This document shows positions 55,247 through 63,565 of a stretch of 64,000 nt of DNA, one piece after another. The DNA is from Clostridia bacterium (GTDB taxonomy: Bacteria; Bacillota; DAOUPZ01): assembly GCA_030625885.1 (NCBI GenBank), contig DAOUPZ010000011.1, positions 44,650 to 108,649 of the forward strand, written 5' to 3'. The notes below the pieces were generated by a model that searched no databases, was not told the origin of the DNA, and was given only the letters and a program-made list of their open reading frames with translations. A program made the position numbers and the translations under genes. Numbering within the stretch: the first letter of the stretch is position 1; each line of letters opens with the position of its first letter.

Positions 55247-56425
55247 GTGAGTAAAGTGTTGAATTTTAGTGAAGTAGAGTTTCGTGAAAGAGTCAGAAAG
55301 ACGAAAGAGTCTATGTGTCAAAAAGGAATTGACGTTTTAATCGTTACAGACCCAGCAAATATGAATTACCTGACTGGATTTGACGGTTGGTCATTTTATG
55401 TTCATCAAGGGGTCATTGTTATTGCTGACAAGGAACAACCGATTTGGTTTGGTAGAGGACAAGATGCTAATGCCGCAAGATTAACAACCTGGTTGAATGA
55501 TGAAAACATCAAGGGTTATACAGATGATTATGTACAGTCTCTTGTCAAACATCCTTTTGAATTTGTGGCTGACATTATCAAAGAAAAAGGCTGTGACAAC
55601 AAAGTTATTGCTACGGAAATGGATGCCTACTATTTCAGTGCTAAAGCACAAGAAAGACTGGTAGCCTGCTTACCAAACGCAAAATTCAAAGATGGTACCC
55701 TGATTGTAAACTGGGTCAAGATCATTAAGTCTGATGCAGAAGTCGAGTTTATCAGAAGAGCAGGAAAAATTGCGGAAAAAGCGATGCAAGCAGCGGTTGA
55801 TTCTGTTGCCGTAGGTGTCAGACAATGTGATGCGGCTGCCAACGTTTATCATGCGGAAATCAGCGGCACACCAGAGTTTGGTGGCGAATATACATCCCTT
55901 ATTCCATTGATGCCGGCTGGTATTAGAACGTCCACACCCCATTTGAGCTGGACAGACGGACCTTACTTAGATGGTGACACCGTTATTTTAGAACTGTGTG
56001 GAAACTACAGAAGATATCACTGCCCACTGGCCAGAACCATGATTCTTGGAAATGCACCACAAAAAGTACAAGACTTGGCATCTGTTGTAATAGAAGGAAT
56101 GAATACTGCTCTAGATGCAATCAAGCCAGGTATGACTTGTGAAGAAGTTGAAAGAGTATGGGCTAAGAGCATTGCGAAGAGTGGTTTCATTAAGGATTCA
56201 CGAATCGGATACTCCATGGGTCTGAATTACCCACCGGATTGGGGCGAGCATACGGCAAGTATGAGACCTGGTGATAAAACCATCTTAAAACCCAATATGA
56301 CATTCCATATGATTCCAGGCATCTGGTTGGATGACTGCGGTGTGGATATGAGTGAGTCCTTCCGGATTACAGAAAACGGAATTGAAAACTTTACAACGAC
56401 GGAAAGAAAGCTATTTGTAAAGTAA
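55247..56425 (+). CDS. doeA: Ectoine hydrolase-type M24 protein (DoeA/EutD-like)
   Basis: 392 residues, creatinase/M24 pita-bread fold. The sequence follows ectoine hydrolase closely as I recall it: N-Y-L-T-G-F-D-G-W-S-F-Y-V-H-Q (about 46-60), G-R-G-Q-D-A-N-A-A, H-P-F-E-F-V-A-D, D-A-Y-Y-F-S-A-K-A and R-R-Y-H-C-P-L-A-R-T. The metal-binding aspartates of M24 aminopeptidases are replaced (E-L-C-G for D-x-G; P-L-A-R-T for D-x-T-R-T), as in non-metal hydrolases such as creatinase. DoeA opens the ectoine ring to N-acetyl-diaminobutyrates. The adjacent TRAP and deacetylase genes agree. Creatinase is the main alternative. Confidence 0.82.
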   Translation: MSKVLNFSEVEFRERVRKTKESMCQKGIDVLIVTDPANMNYLTGFDGWSFYVHQGVIVIADKEQPIWFGRGQDANAARLTTWLNDENIKGYTDDYVQSLVKHPFEFVADIIKEKGCDNKVIATEMDAYYFSAKAQERLVACLPNAKFKDGTLIVNWVKIIKSDAEVEFIRRAGKIAEKAMQAAVDSVAVGVRQCDAAANVYHAEISGTPEFGGEYTSLIPLMPAGIRTSTPHLSWTDGPYLDGDTVILELCGNYRRYHCPLARTMILGNAPQKVQDLASVVIEGMNTALDAIKPGMTCEEVERVWAKSIAKSGFIKDSRIGYSMGLNYPPDWGEHTASMRPGDKTILKPNMTFHMIPGIWLDDCGVDMSESFRITENGIENFTTTERKLFVK

Positions 56426-56494
56426 CAAATTAAGGGTTTGAAAGCATTGAATAACTTGCTTTGTTCTAAACGTTATGACTAAATAACGAGACAA

Positions 56495-56583
56495 TTACAT
56501 CTCAATAGTGCTTGTTTTATAATCACTATTGAGATGTAAAACTTCAATCGAAATTATACTATAATCATGATTATAAAACAAGC
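56495..56583. promoter_or_regulatory. Overlapping mutually exclusive inverted repeats
   Basis: Hairpin A: TTACATCTCAATAGTG (56495-56510) with its exact complement at 56524-56539. Its loop region GCTTGTTTTATAATCA (56510-56525) is itself exactly complementary to TGATTATAAAACAAGC at 56568-56583, and a palindrome ATAATCATGATTAT lies at 56561-56574. Forming one structure excludes the other. It lies in the 338-bp gap between doeA and the TRAP genes, where no gene is visible. Confidence 0.6.
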
Positions 56584-56763
56584 TTTAATTTAGTTATTTT
56601 TATAAAAACTTCAATATCGTGCAAAATTTTAAAAAATCGAAAAATATATCAATGTTGTAAATTACTTTAATAGCGAAAATTATGATTCTTTAAGAGAAAA
56701 TTACATTTCCTGGTTATATTGATTAGGTAGTGACCAGGAGAGTAAAGAAAGAGAGGCTCTTAT

Positions 56764-57279
56764 ATGAAATTTATGAAAACTTTTGATAAGGTTTTATCTA
56801 AAGTTGAAGAGGCCATACTGGGCTATTCCGTCATCATCATGGCTTTAGTACTAATCGGAAATGTAGTCAGTCGATCTGTATTTAATAGAAGCTGGACATT
56901 TGCCGAAGAGGTCGGACAGGCCCTCATTATTATCATGACATTTACCGGAATCGGTTACGGCGCCAAAAAGGCGAGACACATTTGTATGTCAGCTATATTT
57001 GATATGGTGCCTGATAAAGTGAAAAAAATATTTATGTATGTGATAACCAGTGTCACTTCTGCTTCCATGTTTTATCTTGCCTATATTGCCTTGGAATATG
57101 TGCAAAGAGTACACATGTTAGGGAGATTGACACCGGCGTTGCAAATACCCATCTATCTGATTTATGCAATTGTACCGATTGGGTTTGCGCTTGGTGGTAT
57201 CCAATACGCCAGAAATTTTTGGATCAATGTGAAAGAAAAAGAGGTCTATCTGTCAACAGAAAAGGCCGCAAGAGAGTAG
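56764..57279 (+). CDS. dctQ: TRAP transporter small permease (DctQ)
   Basis: 171 residues, four membrane helices (about 20-40, 55-75, 92-112, 132-152). DctQ pattern: G-Y-S-V-I-I-M-A-L-V-L-I-G-N-V-V-S-R near the start, W-T-F-A-E-E-V-G-Q, G-Y-G-A-K-K-A-R-H-I. It is the small partner of DctM, 12 bp downstream. The TRAP type is the same as in the ectoine importers TeaABC and UehABC. Confidence 0.92.
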   Translation: MKFMKTFDKVLSKVEEAILGYSVIIMALVLIGNVVSRSVFNRSWTFAEEVGQALIIIMTFTGIGYGAKKARHICMSAIFDMVPDKVKKIFMYVITSVTSASMFYLAYIALEYVQRVHMLGRLTPALQIPIYLIYAIVPIGFALGGIQYARNFWINVKEKEVYLSTEKAARE

Positions 57280-57291
57280 GAGGTGGGATAA

Positions 57292-58572
57292 ATGGTAACA
57301 ACACTTATGATTATAATGGTAACACTTCTTTTATTTGGATTTCCGATGATGGTTCCCATGATTGTGGCGCCTCTGATCGTTTTAATTGCGTATTTTCCCA
57401 ACGTGGATCCTTCAATGATGACGCAGCAGCTTATTGCCGGAATTCAGACGTTTGTGCTTCTGGCAGTTCCGATGTTTATATTTGCAGCAGATATCATGTG
57501 TGCCGGTCAGACCGCCAATCGACTTTTAGATTTCGTTGAAACGTTTGTTGGTCACATTCACGGGGGGCTTGCGATAACGACTGCAGCAGCCTGTACGCTA
57601 TTTGGTTCCATATCCGGTTCCACACAGGCGACAGTAGTAGCTATTGGAAAGCCCATGCGTAAAAAACTTCTAGAGATGGGGTATCATGATGAGGATATTA
57701 TGGCCCTAATCATTAATGCCAGCGATATTGCGCTTTTAATTCCGCCTAGTATTGGAATGATCATGTATGCCGTTGTTTCCGGCGCATCCGTAGGGGAATT
57801 ATTTATTGCAGGTATTGGTCCCGGACTTTTAATACTGGTTGTATTTGCACTTTATAATTATATATCCGCTAGAAGACAAAACCTTCCAAAAAGTCCTAAG
57901 GCTAGTTGGGAGCAAAGATTAACGGCTACCAAGAGGGCACTATTACCGTTTGGCTTTCCAGCCATTATTATTGGCGGTATTTACACTGGATTTTTCAGCC
58001 CGACAGAAGCAGCTGCGGCATCTGTATTATATGCAGCAATTCTCGAGATAGTGGTTTACAAGAATGTAAAGGTTAAAGATTTACCATCCATTGCGTTATC
58101 AACAGGATTGGTTACTGCCGCTGTGTTTATTCTTATTTCCGGTGGTCAGGCATTTTCATGGATGATATCCTATGCTAAAATACCACAACTGATAACCGCT
58201 AGCGTATTGGGCGCAGCGCCTTCGGCATTGAGGGTATTGTTTACAGTTACATTGTTCTACTTTGTGGGTTGTATGTTTGTAGATCCGATTGTTGTCATTA
58301 TCATTTTGACACCGATATTCTATCCTATTGCTCTGCAGGCCGGTATTGATCCGATTCATTTAGGGGTTATCATTACGCTGCAATCCGCCATTGGTTCGGC
58401 AACGCCGCCGTTTGGCTGCGACATCTTTACAGCCTGTGCGGTGTTTGACAAGCCGTATTTAAAGGTTATCAGGAGAACACCCCCTTATATTATTATGCTG
58501 ATTGCGATATCAATCATCATGATATTCTTCCCGGGAATTGCGTTGTTCTTAAGAGATATAGCATTAGGGTAA
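57292..58572 (+). CDS. dctM: TRAP transporter large permease (DctM)
   Basis: 426 residues, about twelve helices. Motifs: M-F-I-F-A-A-D-I-M, H-I-H-G-G-L-A-I-T-T-A-A-A-C-T-L-F-G-S-I-S-G-S spread, I-P-P-S-I-G-M-I-M-Y, G-F-F-S-P-T-E-A-A-A-A and T-P-P-F-G. It carries the substrate inward with sodium symport. Start GGAGGTGGG site; it follows dctQ closely in the same operon. Confidence 0.95.
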   Translation: MVTTLMIIMVTLLLFGFPMMVPMIVAPLIVLIAYFPNVDPSMMTQQLIAGIQTFVLLAVPMFIFAADIMCAGQTANRLLDFVETFVGHIHGGLAITTAAACTLFGSISGSTQATVVAIGKPMRKKLLEMGYHDEDIMALIINASDIALLIPPSIGMIMYAVVSGASVGELFIAGIGPGLLILVVFALYNYISARRQNLPKSPKASWEQRLTATKRALLPFGFPAIIIGGIYTGFFSPTEAAAASVLYAAILEIVVYKNVKVKDLPSIALSTGLVTAAVFILISGGQAFSWMISYAKIPQLITASVLGAAPSALRVLFTVTLFYFVGCMFVDPIVVIIILTPIFYPIALQAGIDPIHLGVIITLQSAIGSATPPFGCDIFTACAVFDKPYLKVIRRTPPYIIMLIAISIIMIFFPGIALFLRDIALG

Positions 58573-58709
58573 ATCTTAGTCGTATATTAAATCGAGTTAG
58601 AGTCGCAACTTCATCATAAAGGTTAGAACAACTCAAAGGTCAATATCAAATGACATTTGAGCGTAAAAAAGACAGTTCTTTTCGAATATACATGAGAGGT
58701 CTTGATAGG

Positions 58710-59894
58710 ATGAATACAAAAATAGACATCAAGAAAGAAATCAGTGACTTGAATGAGGAACTGATATCGTTAAGAAGAGATTTTCACATGCATCCTGAGC
58801 TTGGTTATCAGGAATTCAGAACATCTAAAATTGTCAAAGCATACCTTGAAAACTTGGGGATAGAGACGAAAATTGTCACCGAAACTGGTGTTGTGGGTCT
58901 TTTAAAAGGCGCTAAAGAAGGAAAAACAGTGCTTTTAAGAGCAGATATGGATGCGCTTCCTGTAGAGGAAAAAACAGATGTTGCCTATAAGTCAGTGGAA
59001 GCGGGGAAAATGCATGCTTGTGGTCATGATGGCCATACGGCCATGTTGCTTGTAGCAGCTAAAACACTGGCGAATCATAAAGAACAACTCGCTGGCAACG
59101 TGATGTTTGTTTTTCAACCTAATGAGGAACAAGCAGGCGCCCTGAATATGATCAATGAAGGCATTCTAGAAAATCCCAAAGTGGATGCAGCCTTTGCAAT
59201 TCATCTATGGACCCCCATTGAAAGTGGGAAAATAGGGATATCAAGTGGTCCTGTAGTTGCTGCAGATGAGGAATTTGAGTTGACCGTTATGGGGAAAGCC
59301 GGTCACACATCGGCGCCGCATGCGGCAATCGATCCGATATTAATTGGCAGCACCATCGTGCAGGCAATTCAATCCTTGGAGACAAGGGAGACAAGCCCGC
59401 TTAAACCATTAACCATTATGGTGGGCAGCTTCCATGCTGGAACAGGTCCCAACATTATTCCGGAACAGGTTCAAATGTCGGGAACGATCCGCTTTATGTT
59501 TGAAAATGAGGAAGAGGAAAAGAAAGCACTTCTGGAAAAGTTTGAAAGACTTGTAAAAGGTATTTGTGATGCCATGGGGACAACTTATAAACTGAAATTT
59601 ATACCAAGCAACCCTTCAGCTATGAATGATTCCCAAATGGCAGAACTTATAAAAGAAACAGCCAAAGATACACTTGGCGAAGGATGCACCATATCTTACA
59701 AGTGTATGGTTGGAGAGGATTTTGCAGATTTTACACACCGGGTTCCAAGCGCACTTTACTTTGTTGGAACGGGAGATGCTGCTAAGGAAACACACTATCC
59801 GCATCATCATCCCAAATTTAATATTGATGAAGATACGCTGAAAATCGGTGTGGAAATGCATGTAAGATCTGTATTCAATTATCTTGAAAGTTAA
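58710..59894 (+). CDS. M20 family amidohydrolase/deacetylase
   Basis: 394 residues of the M20D (hippurate hydrolase/N-acetylamino-acid deacetylase) type. Metal motif H-A-C-G-H-D-G-H-T-A-M, catalytic Q-P-N-E-E-Q-A-G-A, a lid domain with G-K-A-G-H-T-S-A-P-H and a final metal histidine in H-H-P-K-F. In this cluster it is the best candidate for N-acetyl-diaminobutyrate deacetylation, a job done by the unrelated DoeB in proteobacteria (inference). The start is uncertain: ATG 58710 fits the family N-terminus; ATG 58650 and 58692 would lengthen it. Confidence 0.88.
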   Translation: MNTKIDIKKEISDLNEELISLRRDFHMHPELGYQEFRTSKIVKAYLENLGIETKIVTETGVVGLLKGAKEGKTVLLRADMDALPVEEKTDVAYKSVEAGKMHACGHDGHTAMLLVAAKTLANHKEQLAGNVMFVFQPNEEQAGALNMINEGILENPKVDAAFAIHLWTPIESGKIGISSGPVVAADEEFELTVMGKAGHTSAPHAAIDPILIGSTIVQAIQSLETRETSPLKPLTIMVGSFHAGTGPNIIPEQVQMSGTIRFMFENEEEEKKALLEKFERLVKGICDAMGTTYKLKFIPSNPSAMNDSQMAELIKETAKDTLGEGCTISYKCMVGEDFADFTHRVPSALYFVGTGDAAKETHYPHHHPKFNIDEDTLKIGVEMHVRSVFNYLES

Positions 59895-59970
59895 ATGCCT
59901 TTTAAGATGCCTGAAATGTCGACAGCAGGCAAAAAACAGTCGACAAAAAAACAAAATAGGGGGAAAAAAA

Positions 59971-61026
59971 ATGAAGAAAAGAGTATTAGGTCTTTTACTT
60001 GTTGTAGCATTATTTTCAATGTTGTTTGCAGGTTGTGGCGGAGATTCTGGGCAACAAGCAAGTGGTGATGGTGAAGAAACCTATAATTGGCGATTTGTTC
60101 ATGAAGAACCTGTTGGCAGTGTTCAAGATGTATATGTTAACAAGTTTGTAGAGGTCTTGAACGAAAAATCTGATGGAAGAATCAACGTTGAAGTATACCC
60201 TGTAGGGCAAATTGGTGATGCAACACAACAAGCAGAGCTTTTGCAAAATGGTGGGATTGAATTTGCAATGGTATCACCTGGAAATACGGGAGGTCTAATT
60301 CCCGAAAACCAACTTTTCTCACTCCACTTTTTATTCCCTGATGACATTGAGAAAACCAAGGAAGTTTTCAAGACGAGTAAAGCTTTAAATGAAATGCTTT
60401 CCGCAGATTATCTAAAGAAAAACATTAAAGTACTTTCTTACTGGACTGAAGGATTTATGCACTGGACGAGCAGTAAACCTGTAAACACACCTGAGCAATT
60501 CAAAGGCTTTAAAATGAGAACCATGCCTTCTCCAATGATTGTTGCAGCTTATGAGGCATATGGTGCCAATCCAACGCCAGTTCCATATATGGAAGTATAC
60601 AGCGGTTTGCAATTGAACATGATTGAAGGACAAGAAAATCCACTTCAATCCATTGATGAGATGAAGTTTTGTGAAGTGCAAGACTACTTGACACTTGCTG
60701 GTGCAAGCCTTTATGCAACAACGACTTCATGTAACCCACAATTCTTTGATGGTTTGCCAAAAGATATTCAAGACATCATTTTGGAAACTGCAGATGAGAT
60801 GGCAGACTATGGTATGAAAATCCAAGATGAAATGAATTCAGCAGCATTTGAGAGAATCAAAGACACAACTGACGTTACGGTTGCTGAGCTTACCACTGAA
60901 GAAAGAGAAGCATTTAGAAAAGCGAGTATGAGTGCTAGAGATAAATATGTAGAAATGGTTGGACCAAGAGGAAAAGAAATTCTTGACAAACTTGTAAAAG
61001 AAGTAGAAGCGATTGAAGCAAAATAA
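59971..61026 (+). CDS. dctP: TRAP transporter solute-binding lipoprotein (DctP)
   Basis: 351 residues. Lipoprotein signal with M-L-F-A-G-C-G-G. DctP features: W-R-F-V-H-E-E-P, G-R-I-N-V-E-V-Y-P-V-G-Q-I-G, the ligand-binding arginine segment K-M-R-T-M-P-S-P, and N-M-I-E-G-Q-E-N-P. Specificity cannot be read from the sequence; ectoine, hydroxyectoine or a related compatible solute is inferred from context. ATG 59971 has AGGGGG 8 bp upstream. TGTCGACAG repeats at 59917-59945 precede it. Confidence 0.93.
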   Translation: MKKRVLGLLLVVALFSMLFAGCGGDSGQQASGDGEETYNWRFVHEEPVGSVQDVYVNKFVEVLNEKSDGRINVEVYPVGQIGDATQQAELLQNGGIEFAMVSPGNTGGLIPENQLFSLHFLFPDDIEKTKEVFKTSKALNEMLSADYLKKNIKVLSYWTEGFMHWTSSKPVNTPEQFKGFKMRTMPSPMIVAAYEAYGANPTPVPYMEVYSGLQLNMIEGQENPLQSIDEMKFCEVQDYLTLAGASLYATTTSCNPQFFDGLPKDIQDIILETADEMADYGMKIQDEMNSAAFERIKDTTDVTVAELTTEEREAFRKASMSARDKYVEMVGPRGKEILDKLVKEVEAIEAK

Positions 61027-61134
61027 TCTTTAAGTAAAGGTATTGAAATGGATTGCTTGGTAGAATTAGGCTGGGGTCATCATTGGCGCCAGCCTCTTCA
61101 AAATAATTCAAAAAATTGGTAAGGAGGTACATTG

Positions 61135-63045
61135 ATGCAATTATTTCCAGATGCAAAAGTATTGGATATTGATTTAAGCAGTGGTCAGATATCCAAAAGA
61201 ACCATACCGGGTCAAACGTACCGTTTGTATCCAGGCGGCTCAGCACTGGGCTTATATCTTTTGATGCAGGAGATGGATCCGAAAATTGATCCATTATCTC
61301 CGGAGAATATGTTGATCTTTTCCGTTTCAGCGCTGACAGGATTGCCCATGGCAGGCCTGAGCCGGGTGGTCGTTACCACGAAAAGTCCGCTTACAGGAAC
61401 GATAGCCGACAGCCAGGCAGGTGGCTTCTTCCCGGTTCATATGAAAGGGAATGGTTATGATTCCATTGTTATTAGAGGAAAAGCAGAAAAACCAGTCTAT
61501 TTATATATCAATGGTGACGATGTGCAAATTAAAGATGCAGGTAACGTATGGGGTAAGGTAACCGGTGATGCAGAAAAGGTTATTCGGGAAGAGATTAATA
61601 ATGAAAAAGTAGAAATCGCCCAAATCGGGCCAGGTGGTGAAAACCTGGTCAAATATGCCGCTATTATCAATATGTGCAACCGCGCGAATGGTAGAAACGG
61701 TACGGGTGCCGTTATGGGTTCTAAAAACTTGAAAGCAGTGGTTGTTAATAAATCAAAAGCACAGCAACCTTATGATAAAGAAGGTTTTAAAAAGCTTGCT
61801 AAATCTGTAACCACGCAGCTCGAAAACAATCCAGGTGTTGCCGGACTTGGCAAGTATGGAACAGGCGGCGATGTGGTAGGCTTCAATGATGAAGGATTTT
61901 TAGCAACCGATAACTGGCAGCGCAGCTATTTCCCGGAAGGCGCGCAAGACATTGACGGTGAAACTCTATACAATACCATTTTAAAAGAAAGGGATACTTG
62001 CTATGCCTGTCCGGTAAAATGTAAACGGGTGGTAGAAATCCCTGGTGTTGTCGATCCGCTCTATGGCGGACCGGAATATGAAACGCTGTGTATGCTGGGA
62101 TCTTATTGTGGGATAAAAGATATGCAAACGGTTGTTTTAGGCAATCAGCTTTGCAACATGTACGGTCTGGATACCATGTCCTGTGGTGCTACCATTGCGT
62201 TTGCAATGGAATGCTATGAAAAAGGGTTAATTACGGATCAAGATACCGATGGGCTTAAATTGAACTTTGGTAACAGTGAAGTGTTGGTACCTCTGATTGA
62301 AAAGATCGCGAAACGAGAAGGTTTTGGTGATCTTTTAGCAGAAGGCAGCAAGCGGGCCGCTGATCAAATCGGCAACGGTGCAGAGGAATTCTTCATCGGT
62401 GTTAAAGGCCAGGAACTACCAGCGCATATGCCTCAGTACAAACCGGCTGTAGGGATGATGTATGCCGTCAATCCGTTCGGTGCTGACCATCAATCCAGCG
62501 AGCACGATCCATTTTTGGTGATGCCGCCGGATAGTCAGGAGCGGATGAATATTGCCAAGATTGGTATGCATGCAGATTATGACAATACATTCGTGATGGA
62601 TGATGATAAAGTAAGATTTGTATTTGACAGCCAGTGTTTCTTTTCCATAACGGATACGATGTGTCTTTGCCAATTCTTATGGGGTCCCTGCTGGGAACTT
62701 TTTGGTCCAACAGAGCTCATTGAACTGTGCCGAACCGGGATTGGATGGGATACATCGTTGTTTGAACTGATGCGAGTCGGTGAAAGAAGAATCAACATGA
62801 TGCGGTTCTTTAACGCTCAAGCTGGGTTTACCAAAAAAGATGACAAATTGCCCAAGCGGATCTTCGAGCCGATTCCAGACGGGCCAGCTAAAGGCACACA
62901 GCTGGATGAAAAGAAATTCTATGAATCCATTGACCTTTACTATGCTTTTGCCGGTTGGGATGCAGAAACCGGCAATCCAACGGACATTACCATGCGGAAG
63001 TTATCACTGGGTTGGTTGGTAGAGAAATATAAAGAAGTGGAATAA
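61135..63045 (+). CDS. aor: Aldehyde:ferredoxin oxidoreductase (tungsten enzyme)
   Basis: 636 residues, the size of AOR. The N-terminal domain binds the tungstopterin (G-G-S-A-L-G, S-A-L-T-G, T-K-S-P-L-T-G, Q-A-G-G-F-F-P, G-R-N-G-T-G-A-V-M-G-S-K-N-L-K-A). The [4Fe-4S] ligands include C-Y-A-C-P-V-K-C (about 290-297). The enzyme oxidises aldehydes to carboxylates with ferredoxin, or the reverse. In this cluster it could take aspartate semialdehyde or aminoacetaldehyde (inference). AAGGAGGT 6 bp before ATG 61135. Confidence 0.94.
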   Translation: MQLFPDAKVLDIDLSSGQISKRTIPGQTYRLYPGGSALGLYLLMQEMDPKIDPLSPENMLIFSVSALTGLPMAGLSRVVVTTKSPLTGTIADSQAGGFFPVHMKGNGYDSIVIRGKAEKPVYLYINGDDVQIKDAGNVWGKVTGDAEKVIREEINNEKVEIAQIGPGGENLVKYAAIINMCNRANGRNGTGAVMGSKNLKAVVVNKSKAQQPYDKEGFKKLAKSVTTQLENNPGVAGLGKYGTGGDVVGFNDEGFLATDNWQRSYFPEGAQDIDGETLYNTILKERDTCYACPVKCKRVVEIPGVVDPLYGGPEYETLCMLGSYCGIKDMQTVVLGNQLCNMYGLDTMSCGATIAFAMECYEKGLITDQDTDGLKLNFGNSEVLVPLIEKIAKREGFGDLLAEGSKRAADQIGNGAEEFFIGVKGQELPAHMPQYKPAVGMMYAVNPFGADHQSSEHDPFLVMPPDSQERMNIAKIGMHADYDNTFVMDDDKVRFVFDSQCFFSITDTMCLCQFLWGPCWELFGPTELIELCRTGIGWDTSLFELMRVGERRINMMRFFNAQAGFTKKDDKLPKRIFEPIPDGPAKGTQLDEKKFYESIDLYYAFAGWDAETGNPTDITMRKLSLGWLVEKYKEVE

Positions 63046-63091
63046 GAGATTGATCGTTAAAGATTAAAGAACGATTACTATGAAAGGTTGT

Positions 63092-63243
63092 ACTTTGGAC
63101 ATGGTTATACTTTCAGCCAATTTCTGAAGCTAAAGAAGGCTGTGCAAGGAGAGAATTAGTTTACTGCAGATCATTAGCGGAAAGTAGTGATTTTTTAGCC
63201 CACCGACGCCAGTAATTGTCTTCCAGCATAATCATGTCCAAGT
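63092..63243 (+). ncRNA. Structured RNA copy 3 (raiA-like, tentative)
   Basis: About 152 nt. GGACATGGTTAT pairs with ATAATCATGTCC, extended by ACTT/AAGT. Shared blocks: TTTCAGCCAA, GAAGCTAAAGAAGGCTGTGCAA, GCCCACCGACGCC, TTGTCTTCCAGCATAA. The closing helix again differs from the other copies by paired changes. It lies between the aor and moaD-like genes and is followed by a terminator. Confidence 0.65.
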
Positions 63244-63273
63244 AGATTTAATCTTTTCCCACTTGCCACTTAC

Positions 63274-63298
63274 CGAAAAACGGCTTTGTCGTTTTTCA
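63274..63298 (+). terminator. Terminator after structured RNA copy 3
   Basis: CGAAAAACGG-CTTTG-TCGTTTTTC-type short hairpin; the T tract runs into the ribosome site of the moaD-like gene. Confidence 0.55.
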
Positions 63299-63315
63299 AT
63301 AGGAGGTTTTAGTTT

Positions 63316-63513
63316 ATGACAATCATCTTAAACGGTACGGAAAAAAAGATAGATGAAAAAACCACAGTAGGAGAACTGCTGAAAAGTATTAATATGTCCT
63401 ATCAAGTTGCCGTTTTTATAAATGATAAAATCGTGCTGCGCAGAGATTATGATGTATTAACATTTAATGAGGCAGACCGAGTAAGGGTATTTAAGCCTAT
63501 GGGTGGCGGATAA
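63316..63513 (+). CDS. MoaD/ThiS-like sulfur-carrier protein
   Basis: 65 residues, ubiquitin fold, ending P-M-G-G-G so that a terminal Gly-Gly thiocarboxylate can form. N-terminal T-I-I-L-N-G-T-E-K-K and D-x-D-R-V-R-V-F-K are typical. MoaD supplies sulfur to the molybdo/tungstopterin dithiolene; aor genes are often paired with such a protein, which favours a MoaD role over ThiS. AGGAGG upstream. Confidence 0.88.
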   Translation: MTIILNGTEKKIDEKTTVGELLKSINMSYQVAVFINDKIVLRRDYDVLTFNEADRVRVFKPMGGG

Positions 63514-63565
63514 ACAATAACAAGACAAATTTGGCTTACAAATTGAACTTAAGGAGGCAATAACA

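Noticed and set aside
55247..56425. Xaa-Pro aminopeptidase
   Set aside because: The M24 metal-ligand aspartates are not conserved and the protein follows the ectoine hydrolase pattern along its length.
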